Position numbers and translations under genes: made by a program
Origin: Arthrobotrys musiformis
Taxonomy: Eukaryota > Ascomycota > Orbiliomycetes > Orbiliales > Orbiliaceae
Assembly (NCBI GenBank): GCA_036971715.1
Contig: JAVHJL010000004.1
Coordinates: 4,216,001-4,280,000, forward strand
Length of the DNA stretch: 64,000 nucleotides
Direction: 5' to 3'
The notes under the pieces: generated by a model
Told to the model about the DNA's origin: nothing
What the model saw: only the letters and a program-made list of their open reading frames with translations
Database searches by the model: none
In this document: positions 37,430 to 49,000 of the stretch, piece after piece
Layout: each line of letters begins with the position of its first letter
How positions within the stretch are numbered: the first letter of the stretch is position 1

Positions 37430-37962
37430 ATGAGGTTAACAAGCCTCCTCACGACTTTGACCCTCGTTGCCGCTTCCCTCTCCGCTATAACCATCGAACT
37501 CGCGGCCGACGGCGTCGGTTTCTCCGCCATCAACCGGCCAGACCTGGGGAAACGCACAGGAAGCGGTGGGTGCAATCGCGATAACTGCCTTCGCGCCATG
37601 ACAGCAAGGATCAGCACTGCCACTTCATTCTGCCATTCCTTCACTACCGCTGTTGTGACACAGACGACAGGGCTAGGACCATGGCAGACGCAATGCGCGA
37701 ATAATCCTTCGAGGGTTAGCTCTGCTTGTACTTGTTTGATTCCGGTACGTATTTTTCCTATTCCACTACTCGATCGATCGCACCGCTTACGACGGGGCTA
37801 ATTTGATTGTTGTAGCCACCTGCACCGACTTGCGCGCCTCTTGGAGGGCATTGCACGCTCTGGAATTTTATTCAGACCTGTTGCGATTCGCCGGGGGCCT
37901 GTGTAGGGTGTAAGAGTTGTTATTTCCCGGAAAGCGATCCCAATGATGGCTTCTGTCTGTAG
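37430..37962 (+). CDS. Small secreted Cys-rich protein (effector-like)
   Basis: Two exons (37430-37744 and 37816-37962) give 153 residues. A signal peptide is evident (MRLTSLLTTLTLVAASLSA, cut near residue 19), and a Lys-Arg pair at 41-42 suggests a propeptide removed by a Kex2-like protease. The mature part has 14 Cys in 111 residues, in two modules. The first (CNRDNCLRAM...FCHSF...QC...SSACTCL) matches a pattern common in fungal secreted proteins. The second (CAPLGGHC...TCCDSPGACVGCKSC...FC) resembles a disulfide knot with CC and CXXC spacing. The intron separates the two modules exactly after CLIP. Extracellular role expected; it could be an effector, inhibitor or antimicrobial protein, none of which can be decided from sequence. 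Confidence 0.85.
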
Positions 37963-38810
37963 GTTTCATAAGCCACCTAGATGATTCTTGTACGGGGTTG
38001 GTTCAGTTCTCAGTGCCTCGCCGTGCCGCGAGCGTACACGTGGTTTGATACTTATGGCGATTTGGAGGAGATCCGGAGAGTCGGGACTCGAAATCGGATC
38101 TAGGCAAAAATTACAATACCCATAAAGTTAATTATATTTTTACTTACTTGTTATCAATGGTCTGCTACGTATTGGTGTTTTTGATAAGGTCCTGAGCTAG
38201 CCGGTTACAGTAGGAGATTGTTTCGTAGATATACTAAATACGAGCCCGTGTGCACGTATATGTGGCACAGCGGCCATGCGGCGGGAACTTTTCAGGCTCG
38301 TGTTGAGGGTGTGGTATTGTACCCTACGTACTACGGCGACGGCGAAAACGAGTCAGAAAGAATTTATGCAATGGCAGTGCGACCAATGCAGCGGTGTCTC
38401 TTTTGGAGTAATTTCTAAAACTTAGGTAGGTACGTATACAGCGGTCGACCAAATACGAGCCAGCCACCGAGCCCCCGAGCCCCGAGCCCGGACCTGTACG
38501 CTTTTTTGTTCTAAGCTAAGCTGGATATCCCTGTAACTGTGCTAACAAGTTGGGAGCCCGCTCCTAGTTTATTCGGAAGGTTGACCGGTTGTCTGACAGG
38601 ACGGCCTTCAGGTATGACTGCATGTATAGGCACCTAGGCGCAGGCTCGCAGCAAGTTGGGTGGCTCTATAAAAGACCTTGGGTCCTGCAAAGGGCTGGTT
38701 CTTTTGACTTGGAAACTTCAATTATATATATCATATCAAGCGGTTTCATTACACTATAGCTACAGCTTAATATAATTTTACCATCGGCAATACAACTTTT
38801 ATACATCGAA
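37963..38810. other. Intergenic, promoter of large unknown gene
   Basis: About 850 bp. It contains a CGAGCCCC-like repeat at 38455-38492 and the AT-rich leader of the downstream gene (38720-38810). A 66-codon frame at 38218-38418 starts with TTG and has no motif. Confidence 0.55.
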
Positions 38811-41800
38811 ATGGCAACGAAATTAAATCTTCCCGCAAACCTGCACGTCCTCGGCCTCAAAGAGATATCCGACTACCTTCGTGCTGCCCTCTCGACTACC
38901 CCGCACGAAGATATAACTGCCCACCTCCTCGCCACCATCAAATCCGGCATTTATCCACCAACAATCTATAAATCCTGGTTGTGCGTCTCACCAATCCCAT
39001 CGGCCATCATCGCCGCTCTTTCGCAAACATTCTCAACATCCGTCAGGAAGGTTGCCATAAAAACCCTCTGGAAACGTCTGCGCTCTAACAAACTTGAAAA
39101 ATGGAAGGATACTTGGGAAGGAATAGGCGGTGTTCCCGGGCTCCTCAAGATACTTTCCGAAGCATCGGTGGAGGAGGTTAAACTACTTTGCAGGTGTATT
39201 TCATGGAGTATTAGAGATTCCGATCCGTTGGAGAAAAGGGAGGCGTATACCCAACTTTTTAAATCGCTTTTCTCGGAGAAATTCGCGGATGCGGAGTGGA
39301 AGAACCCGGATGATAGGAAATTGGACGAGTTTTATGAGGTTGTGGGCAAAGCTTGTACGGCGGAGTTTATCGAGCATCAGGCTGGGGAGGAAGGGGAGTA
39401 CGCATACGAATGGGTGGAAATGAGGGATAAGCTGGTTCAGAAGGGTTATACGGGATACCTCGAGTATGCGCGCATTCAACGCGATCTAGAGGGTTTCCCG
39501 CGGGCAGAGGAGTGGACTACCCTCTTCATCGGACTGTACCCGAGTTATAAGACGACGGCAGAGGATACTCCACAGGCGTTGCAATTCTCACAGCGACTGT
39601 TGGAGTCTAAGATCCGCGAGACGAAACCGATGAAATATGCGAAAAATCCGAAAAAGTTTGTGGATGAGGTTATATACCGGCTCACCAGACGGGCGTATAG
39701 GCTTAGATCCCCCCCAGAGACGGTGAAGCGAATACTGGACTTATCACTCGATTTCGTTGAAGGTGGCGATAAAGAGACAGCGCCAGTGCTGTTGCGGAGG
39801 GGTACACACGATCTTTTGGATCTTACGCTTTATGCGTGGACTATCGCTCCTGAGCCAGAGACATTTGGGGGCTACTTACGTAGTTTTATCAGGCTGTATC
39901 GTTTGAGTGCCGCCAATGGAGCTTACGAGTTCAGTTCTTTGATATTGAGAGTTCCAATGTCGCTGCGATACAGGCTTCTCACTATATGCATGAAGGAGGC
40001 TATAGGGGGAGTGGATATAGACGTCGATTCGGATCTCAAAAGGTCTAAGATCATCATCAACCAACGTGCTCTCGATCTTTTTCCCGCCGAGGTGGTTTAC
40101 AATCTCTACACCCGTCTCAAGGCGGTCAATGACGGCGATACAAAGTTCCTTTGCTCACTAAGCCCGAGCCCAATCCTCAGCCTTATGGATCTGGATAACC
40201 CCTCCTATATTGATTCGAATATCTGGGAGATATACCTTTTTCATAGGTCTGGTCGACAGGCGGAAGCGAATGAGCTAGCTGAGAAATGCTTTACCGCTCG
40301 GAAAGCCGAAGCAGCCACTGCCGGTTCTACGCCGGAGGTTAGAGCCGCGAGGGCCAAAGAAGCGCTTTACTATACTATCGCTAGTGGCTCTCCTACTTTG
40401 TACGCAAAGGGTTTGGAGTGGATTCTCCAACGGTTCATTAGAGACTTTTCGGTCGTTTCAACGATTTTCGGGGAGTACACTGCGGAAGCCAAGGCGTTGG
40501 TTGTGGGTGTCCCACATATCCTCGAAGGACATTATACGGTCGACAGTCTTTCAGCGCGGATAGGTGAAAGCAATGCTCTTTTGGAGATGGTTTTCGAGAA
40601 CGCTTTCGCGGGGGCGAAAGAGCCGTCGTTTAATATCGGGACCTGGAGTTCAAGCTTGAAACTTATCCCCTGGGTTATTCTCATGAGGACAAAGTACTCT
40701 GAACGGGTTAAGAGGGCCTTCGGAGTTGACGATGGAGTGGTTTATGACATACTCTGGAAAGGACTGGTGGAATTGATTATCAAGATTGAAAGGAAAGGGT
40801 TGGAATCTGGGTATAAGAAGTTGGGCTTGAATACCATCAAGGGTGTTTTGAATTATGAGGCACCTCATGCCAGTCATATCAAGTTGGAAAAGAAGCCAGT
40901 CTCGGTTTATACCTTTTTCGATACACTTGCTAAGGCGAGAGATGAGCTGTGGAGAGAGGTTAGGCTGACCAGAGGGGGAACTACACTGCCACCAGTCTTC
41001 CCGTCCGGGTTGCCCGTTCAAGCGCTGATTTGGCCGTATACGATCCCGAATCCTCAACTGGAGGCCGTAGCGCCATATATCTATTCTCGAGCGGTACAGG
41101 CGGTATATTTGAAGGAGGAAGCAGAGGTCCCCATTGCCACTGACGAAGAAACATGGGATTCCATCGGCCTTTTCGTGGACGATTTTGGCGCTGGCTTACG
41201 GCTTCTGGTCCCCGAGAGCCTTAAGTTTGCTGAGAAGAAGGCACGCTTGAAGAAAATACTAACCCATCTAATCACCAACCTCAGCACCCGCCTGGAACAA
41301 AACGAAGCGGGGGTGTTTTGGAAACATCACATCTCCAAGAAGAGTTGTAATACTTGGGAGAGCCATAAATACACGGCTACAGTTAACCAGATTGCGAATG
41401 AAGAGGGTCTGGATCACTGGCCTACCGTTCCGACAGATGGTACACAGGCATGGAATCCTAGGGAGGCGATATTACCGTCGCCAACTCGGGAATTGAAGAT
41501 GACGTACCTGGATCTCTCACTGTCACCCCCTGTTGAAAATATGTTCTACGGCGGTTATAGGGGCTCTCAGACTTATGATGACTCGGCCAATCCGAAACTG
41601 GAACGATTTACACCTAAATTACCGATGCAGGAGGATATATGGTTCTCGGGGAGGGTAGAACGGGCGAAAAAGGATGGCGCGATAAGGGAGGGCCAGATTC
41701 TGTCGGCTATTCTGTATCTGAAAGAGTACTTTGGAGTCGACGATACCATCCTACCCGACTTTCCAGGACGATTTTTGCTTTCTATCCCTGTGAAAAAGGG

Positions 41801-43067
41801 GTTTGTGCCGAAGACCACGGGCGTTACGGCAGCTATCGACGCGCTGAAGGCACATCTAGACTCTATCCCGCCTCGGCTAATTGAAGGACTTGTCACGGCG
41901 GTAACATCAACTAAGACGGAAGATGTTTCTGCTGTCTTGAAACTCATCGATCTACTAACCAGTGGTAATACCCCATCACTGGCAACGCCGTTCGCCATAT
42001 CTACGGTTCTCAGGTACCCGAATCACAGTTCATGGCACCGACAACTTCTGACATCGACACATCTATCGATTCTTTCAAAGTCGGATGCAGCGGAGTGCTT
42101 GGTCGCTTTCGCGGAGGGGATGATTTCCATCTTCGAGGAAGGGGAAAAGGAAACATCCGGAGAAAAACGATATGTCAAGATCACAACTATAAAGCAGATG
42201 TGCGCGTTGCTTACGCATCCTGCTGTTTCACCTACTACGGCTGTGGAGATACTTTCATTGCTATCCGGACACTCTAAGCATCGCGATGCCAGGCAGGCGA
42301 TATTGGATTCCTTGATCGGAATATTGACCGACTGCACTGACGACGTCCTCGCGGATAAAGTATTGACGTCTTTGGAATTTATCATCCCAGTCGCGGGAAA
42401 TCTCAAACCCTCCGCACCGATCAGCGAAGACCTGTGGAAAGAGGCGGAGGAGAAGTGCGACGTGGGGGTTTTAAATGTCAGGATTGAAGATATAATGCAG
42501 GAAACCCTCTTAAAGACGATTTGTTCGAGGGGTGCCCTTTCAGAGTCAACGTTTAGATGGAAAAAGCCCTTCATCTCCAGAATTTTGGAAAAAGTGATTG
42601 AAGAGTTGAGGTTGCAAACGAAACGGTATTTGAATATATTCTTGCAAAGTCACGGGCTCGAAAAAGAGAATATAGGGGACTTGGGGCTGGTGGTTATTCC
42701 TGCGAATTGGAATGTATGGTACGATACCTGCGGTGCCAACGGTAGCGAAGGTGGTGTCTCCTGTCCGAAGAAGATCATGGAGGAGTTTGCGGAGTATATG
42801 GTTTTTAGGGTATGGTTACCGCAAGAACTCGTGGAGTTTGGAAAGAAATTGAAGCAAGTTGAGAAGGACAAGAAGGGGTTGTATAGACCTGGCGTTAGGT
42901 TTTGGGAGGAGCAGTACGGATGGGCACTACCCAGCCATGGAGGACTTGGGAAGCTGAGTGCATTGAGGATGAGGAAGGAGACTTTTGAGAAGATGGGGGT
43001 TGAGAGGGCACAGCTCCGGGAGGAAATGGGAAAGCTTTTGGTTTCAGGGTTATATTTTGGGGTTTAA
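38811..43067 (+). CDS. Large unknown helical protein, 1418 aa, intronless
   Basis: A single uninterrupted frame of 1418 residues with good ATG context (GAAATGGC). I do not recognise a named domain. The protein lacks a signal peptide and membrane helices and is rich in amphipathic helices arranged in HEAT/ARM-like fashion, for example PGLLKILSEASVEEVKLLCR, SVRKVAIKTLWKRLRS and, near the C-terminus, AVEILSLLSGHSKHRDARQA and DDVLADKVLTSLEFIIPVAG. Its overall look (long, codon-biased, few low-complexity parts) suggests a conserved housekeeping-type ascomycete protein rather than an accessory gene. A scaffold or karyopherin-like role is conceivable but unsupported. Lack of any intron contrasts with its neighbours. 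Confidence 0.85.
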   Translation: MATKLNLPANLHVLGLKEISDYLRAALSTTPHEDITAHLLATIKSGIYPPTIYKSWLCVSPIPSAIIAALSQTFSTSVRKVAIKTLWKRLRSNKLEKWKDTWEGIGGVPGLLKILSEASVEEVKLLCRCISWSIRDSDPLEKREAYTQLFKSLFSEKFADAEWKNPDDRKLDEFYEVVGKACTAEFIEHQAGEEGEYAYEWVEMRDKLVQKGYTGYLEYARIQRDLEGFPRAEEWTTLFIGLYPSYKTTAEDTPQALQFSQRLLESKIRETKPMKYAKNPKKFVDEVIYRLTRRAYRLRSPPETVKRILDLSLDFVEGGDKETAPVLLRRGTHDLLDLTLYAWTIAPEPETFGGYLRSFIRLYRLSAANGAYEFSSLILRVPMSLRYRLLTICMKEAIGGVDIDVDSDLKRSKIIINQRALDLFPAEVVYNLYTRLKAVNDGDTKFLCSLSPSPILSLMDLDNPSYIDSNIWEIYLFHRSGRQAEANELAEKCFTARKAEAATAGSTPEVRAARAKEALYYTIASGSPTLYAKGLEWILQRFIRDFSVVSTIFGEYTAEAKALVVGVPHILEGHYTVDSLSARIGESNALLEMVFENAFAGAKEPSFNIGTWSSSLKLIPWVILMRTKYSERVKRAFGVDDGVVYDILWKGLVELIIKIERKGLESGYKKLGLNTIKGVLNYEAPHASHIKLEKKPVSVYTFFDTLAKARDELWREVRLTRGGTTLPPVFPSGLPVQALIWPYTIPNPQLEAVAPYIYSRAVQAVYLKEEAEVPIATDEETWDSIGLFVDDFGAGLRLLVPESLKFAEKKARLKKILTHLITNLSTRLEQNEAGVFWKHHISKKSCNTWESHKYTATVNQIANEEGLDHWPTVPTDGTQAWNPREAILPSPTRELKMTYLDLSLSPPVENMFYGGYRGSQTYDDSANPKLERFTPKLPMQEDIWFSGRVERAKKDGAIREGQILSAILYLKEYFGVDDTILPDFPGRFLLSIPVKKGFVPKTTGVTAAIDALKAHLDSIPPRLIEGLVTAVTSTKTEDVSAVLKLIDLLTSGNTPSLATPFAISTVLRYPNHSSWHRQLLTSTHLSILSKSDAAECLVAFAEGMISIFEEGEKETSGEKRYVKITTIKQMCALLTHPAVSPTTAVEILSLLSGHSKHRDARQAILDSLIGILTDCTDDVLADKVLTSLEFIIPVAGNLKPSAPISEDLWKEAEEKCDVGVLNVRIEDIMQETLLKTICSRGALSESTFRWKKPFISRILEKVIEELRLQTKRYLNIFLQSHGLEKENIGDLGLVVIPANWNVWYDTCGANGSEGGVSCPKKIMEEFAEYMVFRVWLPQELVEFGKKLKQVEKDKKGLYRPGVRFWEEQYGWALPSHGGLGKLSALRMRKETFEKMGVERAQLREEMGKLLVSGLYFGV

Positions 43068-45195
43068 GGCCGCTTTCTTTGTTCAAAATTGAAAATGATC
43101 ACATTGGCCGTGGGTAGATAAAATTGGCGACATGGAATAGTTATGGACCAAAAGCTAGTATACGAAATAAAATGGGCATTGTCATTATGCGTTGCAAATA
43201 TCAAAATACCACGTCACGTGCTCACCAAGACCCGTTCCGGCGCGGATATAATTTTCCGGCGCTAGAAATGGACCTCGGTGGAGACAGCCGGTGGGTCAAA
43301 ATCTAGATTCATTTTGAGTCTTAGAATTGCGAAAAGTCACCAAGTGCTAGTGAGTCCATGAAGACACCGACCACAACGTATACTAAGCTACGAAATAAGA
43401 AGAAAAACCGCGGGCTCTGGGATGTGTGAATATGGTTTCTTTGGGTTTGGTGATTCCTTGACGTAATTACCTCGTAATTTGGGTTTTTGGGACAAGATGG
43501 GGAAGGCAGCAAGGGTTGGGAAATTTCAGCCGAAATTTGTCGCTTCTTTTGTAAGTTAGGGCTCGTGCTTTGGAGAGTGGAACGTTGTCAAAAAATATTT
43601 TGAATATGGAGACGTTTGAAAACCTTACTTGAGGTGGAGGCATGAGTATTTCGACATGCCAGAAAGCAAGGGGATATGGAGATCTCCAGATTAGAAGCAG
43701 GTAGTTCAACTGACCCAGCCGATCGATTGCCTGGTCGGTCCAAGTCTTGAGACCTTTGAACGCCTTGATCGAGTTAACTTTTTTTCGTTGACGGGTGCAC
43801 TAGGTTAGCTGGGCATGGGGTTCACTAGTGTTCACGCGCGACGGGAGTAGACGCAAATCTTCGCATCTTTAGCATCAGCTTTGGCCATGGGGGGATTTTT
43901 TCCCATGCGTCTGTCAGATCGTCAGGTACTTTTCCGATGCCCAGAATATTATGACAGGGGGGTGATTTTCCTTGAGGTTTTGCTGAAATGGCTCTGGATC
44001 GTTGGTGTCGATGGACATCTAATTTTCCCTTGCCACCTCGTTTATTTTTCCACAATGTTGAGAGAATATAGAACTTCAAAGGGTACTATATTATGAAAAG
44101 TGAAATTGCACTCAAAGGGTGAGAATATCGTGATGTAGCGAGCGTGCATTGCATAGAGAACGAAAGAAGAGGCGACCTGGCCGAAAGGGAACATTTTTTT
44201 TATCCCGCACCAGCGGAAGGCTTTGTCGACCTTGGTGGATTTTATCTTTCCATGGTGCAGCGTATCGAGTGGTAAGCTACTGATTGGCTGAGGCAGCTGG
44301 AAGTACCACCCGAGTTCCCCATACTGGTAATAACACAGGATGCAAATATGTGCCTTCTCCGTTCCTTTCGGCTAGAAAAGAACTACCTGTGTAGTATGTA
44401 GGAGCACGAGCAGAGTGCCAGTCGTATGAGAACCAAAGACGAGATAGAAAAAGTAATATTGATATCAAAAAAGGACTGTGCAGCAAGGAGACGCCGTTGA
44501 ATTTGGGCCGGCCTTTTCGGCCTCGACTCGACGACGGTTCGGCCTGGGAAGTTTGTACAACATATCATACGATACGGCATTTATGTGAGTACCAAGTCCT
44601 GGCTGGTGATATCGATCCAAACATCTTTTGGATCTCGAAGCAAAAGCTTAACCACGATCTGGAAGCAAAGGCTCGTAACTTGTGACTAGCTTGGCTGAAT
44701 TGAATACTTTGCTACAAGCTAGCGGTTAGTTAGACGAACGTTAACAGATACCGGTCGGCTGAATTGAAGAGTGGAACTTAGCTCCAATGAGATGAAGTCG
44801 AAGTCCAGAACAAAGCAACTAAGTCAATAGCCATGATGCTAATATACCCAAGGCCCGTGGGACGCATATGGTGCAGCAGGCGGTGCCCAGCCCCTCTGGC
44901 CTCCTCCCCTACCTCGAGGCCCACTATCCCCCTTCTACCCCATGCAGATAAAGTCGTAGTTAATGTGCGGGTGGGTCTTGTTTGTACGCATATCCCCGAT
45001 TTGAGGGAGGATCGTATGTTCTTTTTTTTTTTTTTTTTTTCGTGCTTGCTTGTCGAACGGGTGGCCCTTGTCCCGTGCTAATGTAAATGCCAATTCGCGA
45101 TTTGTTAATTAACTTCTTCTCCCTTAAAATTTCTGTTCCTCTACTCGAACGAATTCAAATCTGTTGACTCTTTTTCTCCTCAAAAATAAAAATTG

Positions 45196-45222
45196 AAAAA
45201 AAAAAAAAAAAAAAAAAAAAAA
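45196..45222 (+). repeat. A27 homopolymer, facing T19 at 45022
   Basis: Run of 27 A located 155 bp after a run of 19 T. The pair is inverted and complementary, upstream of the kinase gene. Confidence 0.85.
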
Positions 45223-45454
45223 CCATTTCAGCCGTCAACGGCTGTTCAGGATTGGCGGGAAGAAAGAAGCTTGGCGCGGGGACCGTGATACTCAGATTGC
45301 TCGATCCGGCGAGGACGGTATTTCTCAGCCATCGGCCTGCGGTTTGGGGGGCCTTTGCTGCACTAAACCAACAGCGTCCAATTCCACGCCGATGGCCGTT
45401 TGAGCCCGAACAAATATTATTATTATTATTATTCGCATCGTATCGGATTGGACC

Positions 45455-45504
45455 CATCAACCATCAACCATCCATCAACCATCAACCGTCAACTATCATC
45501 AACC
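45455..45504 (+). repeat. CATCAAC tandem repeat
   Basis: About seven perfect or near-perfect CATCAAC heptamers with interruptions, preceded by a TTA microsatellite. It lies in the probable promoter/leader of the SLN1-type gene. Confidence 0.8.
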
Positions 45505-45930
45505 TCCTTTCCCTCTTCCTCCTCTCGCTCGACAACTCGGACACTTAGTCTCTCGGTCTCATCGTCGCTACTATCATTATCATCACCATCGTCGGTATCT
45601 TCAAGCCAACAACAGGGAGCAATTGCAATTGATTGGGGATACCCGGCTAGTTGGTTCTCGGTATCACGTATCCGTCCGGTTCACGTTCATTCATTCGCTC
45701 AACAACCATCGCTTCAACAAGTATACCGGAACAACAGGAGCACGGAGAGAAGGGCTTTCAATACCAATAACAATAAAAACAACAATCTTATCAGGCATAT
45801 ACCGGCCGATTCAGCAACCACGGAAGGCTCTTCACTCTTTCCAAGGCGGCCTTTCACAGGCTTGCCAAGAAAACCCCGGCCAAAACGGCTACGGCTACGG
45901 CCCCGGCGATAGTTCCCCAAGTTATCATTG

Positions 45931-45939
45931 ATGGAATAG
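45931..45939 (+). promoter_or_regulatory. Minimal uORF (ATG-one codon-stop)
   Basis: ATG GAA TAG in the probable leader, 86 bp before the kinase ATG. Another short one, ATG GCC GTT TGA, occurs at 45392-45403. Such start-stop-like elements can reduce translation of the main frame. Whether either is in the mRNA depends on the unknown transcription start. Confidence 0.4.
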
Positions 45940-46024
45940 GAGTCGAGGCAGAAGAGAATCGTTCTTCTTCTTCTTCTTCTTCTTCCTTTCCTTTTGCTCT
46001 TTTTCTTCTTTGCTTCAGGGAAAA

Positions 46025-49000
46025 ATGCATATCGGCATCAGAAATCAGCTAAGTGTACGTTTCCAGGAACACACACATAGTACCTGTCCTTGGGAGGCCA
46101 ATACGCGAAACTCTGAAAGGAAAAGGGAAAGGAAAAGTAGAAGAAAGAGGGAAAAAAAAGACGGGGAAGAGTTTCGCGATGGTCTTCCTTGGTCTGGCCT
46201 ATGCTAGCCACCCGCTAACCTGGCTGACGTCAAAATAGGCATTTGTCCTAGTTGTATCCCTCACTTCTCTGGGTGTACTAGCCATTGTCACAGTAAGACA
46301 ACCACCGCACCCCCTCGAGGGAGCTATCTTATCAGATATCAGACACCAGATATCGGATCTCTATGTGAATTGGATTGAGACTAATTGAATTTTCTGTGAT
46401 AACTAGTGGTTTAATAACCAAAGGTACTTGCAACAAAAGGGCAACCCACGCTTGATTGAAACACGCAAGCTAACCACGTTCTAGCCTCGTTACCGACCTT
46501 CGGCAATCGCGGCTTGGTCTCATATCTTCACTCAAATCCGACCAGATCGCGTCCGACATCAACCTTCTCGAAACTGCCGTCGAAAGCATCGCATCTCGCG
46601 TGCAGGTACTCAATGCCATCAAAAGATACACTGGCGAGATCGGAGGCGTCCGGAATTTGACCTACGCTAACTGGAATACTTCCTTGATCGATTATTCTCT
46701 CGTTCTATCTACCCAAGGTGCACTCCAACATATTGCTGTCTACAGTACCGACTTCAAAACCACCTACCTGAATGTGACGGGCGACGGAATACTACCCCCA
46801 ACGACACCGGGTTTTAGGGAAATCCGCGATATAACCGGGAATCTTGTCGGTTACAATTCACAGCTTGGGCACCCAGGCTTCCCCGACGACCTATTTCCGA
46901 CGGAACCGCCACCGAATGGGAAACTACTTTTGGGACCAGTCCCGTCGCTGACCAACACTTCGGCACACCTCGCTAGTTTCACGTCGCCGATATATAATAA
47001 CACTACTGCTGCTGTTGTGAACAAATCTATCTTGGGTTACGTAACCGTTGTCTGTTCGCTCTTTAATGTGGAGAACACCCTCAACGACTACGGCGACCTC
47101 GGACAGACATATCGCTATTTACTTCTTGGCCCTACAAATGGAAATCTTGCAGAGAAGGACTCTGGGTGGCCTGGGAACGTCAGCTGGAGATATGTGTTGC
47201 CTCCAGCCATTGGGCTTTCAGGGGAGGGAAAATTGGGAGGATTCCTGAACGATGTCGCACGGGCGCCTGGAAATAAGGGAACCGTGATTGATACCCGGAA
47301 TCCGGCAAATGGTGAGAGAGTGGCTGTTGGGTAGGCATATTCCGGGTCCCCTTCAGGCTGGGTTGATGTATACTGATTTCGGATAGCTTTGCGCCTGTAG
47401 ACTACAACCTAGCCGATTGGCTGTTTGTGGTGCAGATGAGCCACAAGGAAGTCAACGAGCCAGTCGTCCACCTCCGGAACCTTTTGCTAGCCACTGTCTT
47501 CGGCACAGGGGCTGGCGTGGTTATTGTTACCTGCATCCTCGCGACATACGCCGGTTTGTGGCCCATAACCTTCGACTTCTCATCTTTGCTCCTATACTAA
47601 CAGGGTGATTGGATAGTGCGCCCAATCGCAAGACTACGCGATGCGACTGAAAAGACGACAAGACCTCCAGGATATAGCCCAACAGCTTATGATAGCGAAA
47701 CAGAGGACCCCCCAGCCGTCTTCGGGGCAGCCGGCGAGAGTACTGTTGGCGAATCGATTCGACGTCGGAAACCTTGGTGGCGGCGTGGCTTTACTAATGA
47801 AAAATTCGAATACACCACTAATAGAGGTCGAAAAGGACGAAGTTTCAGAGTGCCCGACAAAGTCCCGGACAAGAAGCATATAGTAACTGACGAACTCACC
47901 GACCTGACGAGAACCTTCAACGAAATGACAGACGAGCTCGTTAAACAATACACACATTTGGAAGAACGAGTGGCGACTCGGACAGCAGAATTAAAAGAGC
48001 AAACACAGCTTGCGAATGCTGCAAACGATGCCAAATCGATGTTTATTGCCAACGTTACTCATGAATTGCGGACACCACTGAATGGTATTTTGGGCATGTG
48101 CTCAATTATGATGAACGAGCCCGGTTTGGCGCCTGGGATCAAACGGAGCTTGAATACGATATACAAAAGCGGAGACCTCTTGCTGTGTCTCCTGACTGAC
48201 CTGCTGACCTTCAGCAGGAATCAGGTTGCTGGAGTCAATGTAGTCCTGGAAGAAGGAGAGTTCTATATTAGAGATCTTATCACACAGGTCAAAGCAATTT
48301 TCGTCAAAACCGCCAGAGATAAGGGCGTTGAACTGGGACTCGAGGTCATAAACGACACAGGTATTACAGAAGCTGGGGAACCATCGATCGACGGGGTTTT
48401 AAGAGGAGACCTGAATCGAGTTTTGCAGGTTGTTATCAATTTGCTGAGCAATGCGCTAAAGTTCACACCGTACGTAATTTCAGAATAGAGCTTCCGACTA
48501 CAATGCTAACGAGATGTGGGTCTATAGTGAGAAAGGGTCTGTGCAACTAAGAATCGCTATGCTGAAGGACACGAGAGGCCTCGCCTTAAGCACGGAAGAT
48601 ACTCCACAAAAAGACATGCCGCTACTAAACATCCCGCAAACTGCGATAATCAATCCGAATACTACGGCTAACATTGCCTTGAAAGCGAAGAAGGAGGCTG
48701 CATCACTAACCATACCATCACTGACAACCCCTGGCGAAGTTAGCAACTCCTCTACAACGGAGGCCTATTTCTCCGAGAACAATAAATCGAAAAATGAAGA
48801 AAGCCAATCTGAAGAGAGCAGACCGCTAGTGGAAGACCCGAGGATCGCTATCCGATGGTTTGAATTTTCCGTTATCGATACTGGACCGGGTATACCAAGC
48901 CATATGCATACGAAAATATTCGAACCGTTTGTCCAAGGAGACCTAGGCTTATCAAAGAAGTACGGAGGGACCGGCCTTGGACTCAGTATTTGCAAACAAC

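Larger units (their letters stand above)
43068..46024. other. Long intergenic region and repeat-rich leader of the SLN1-type gene
   Basis: Nearly 3 kb without a convincing gene. The right half is unusual: T19 at 45022-45040, A27 at 45196-45222, a TTA repeat at 45415-45433, a CATCAAC tandem repeat at 45455-45504, a pyrimidine block at 45504-45530 and a TTC repeat at 45962-45987. The pyrimidine block is a plausible transcription start zone, which would make a 5' leader of about 500 nt. Frames of about 100-170 codons crossing 45250-45930 lack ATG starts and are low complexity. Confidence 0.6.

Noticed and set aside
45252..45931. Overlapping frames of about 100-170 codons before the kinase
   Set aside because: They lack ATG starts and consist of translated simple repeats (Tyr, Ser, Asn runs).
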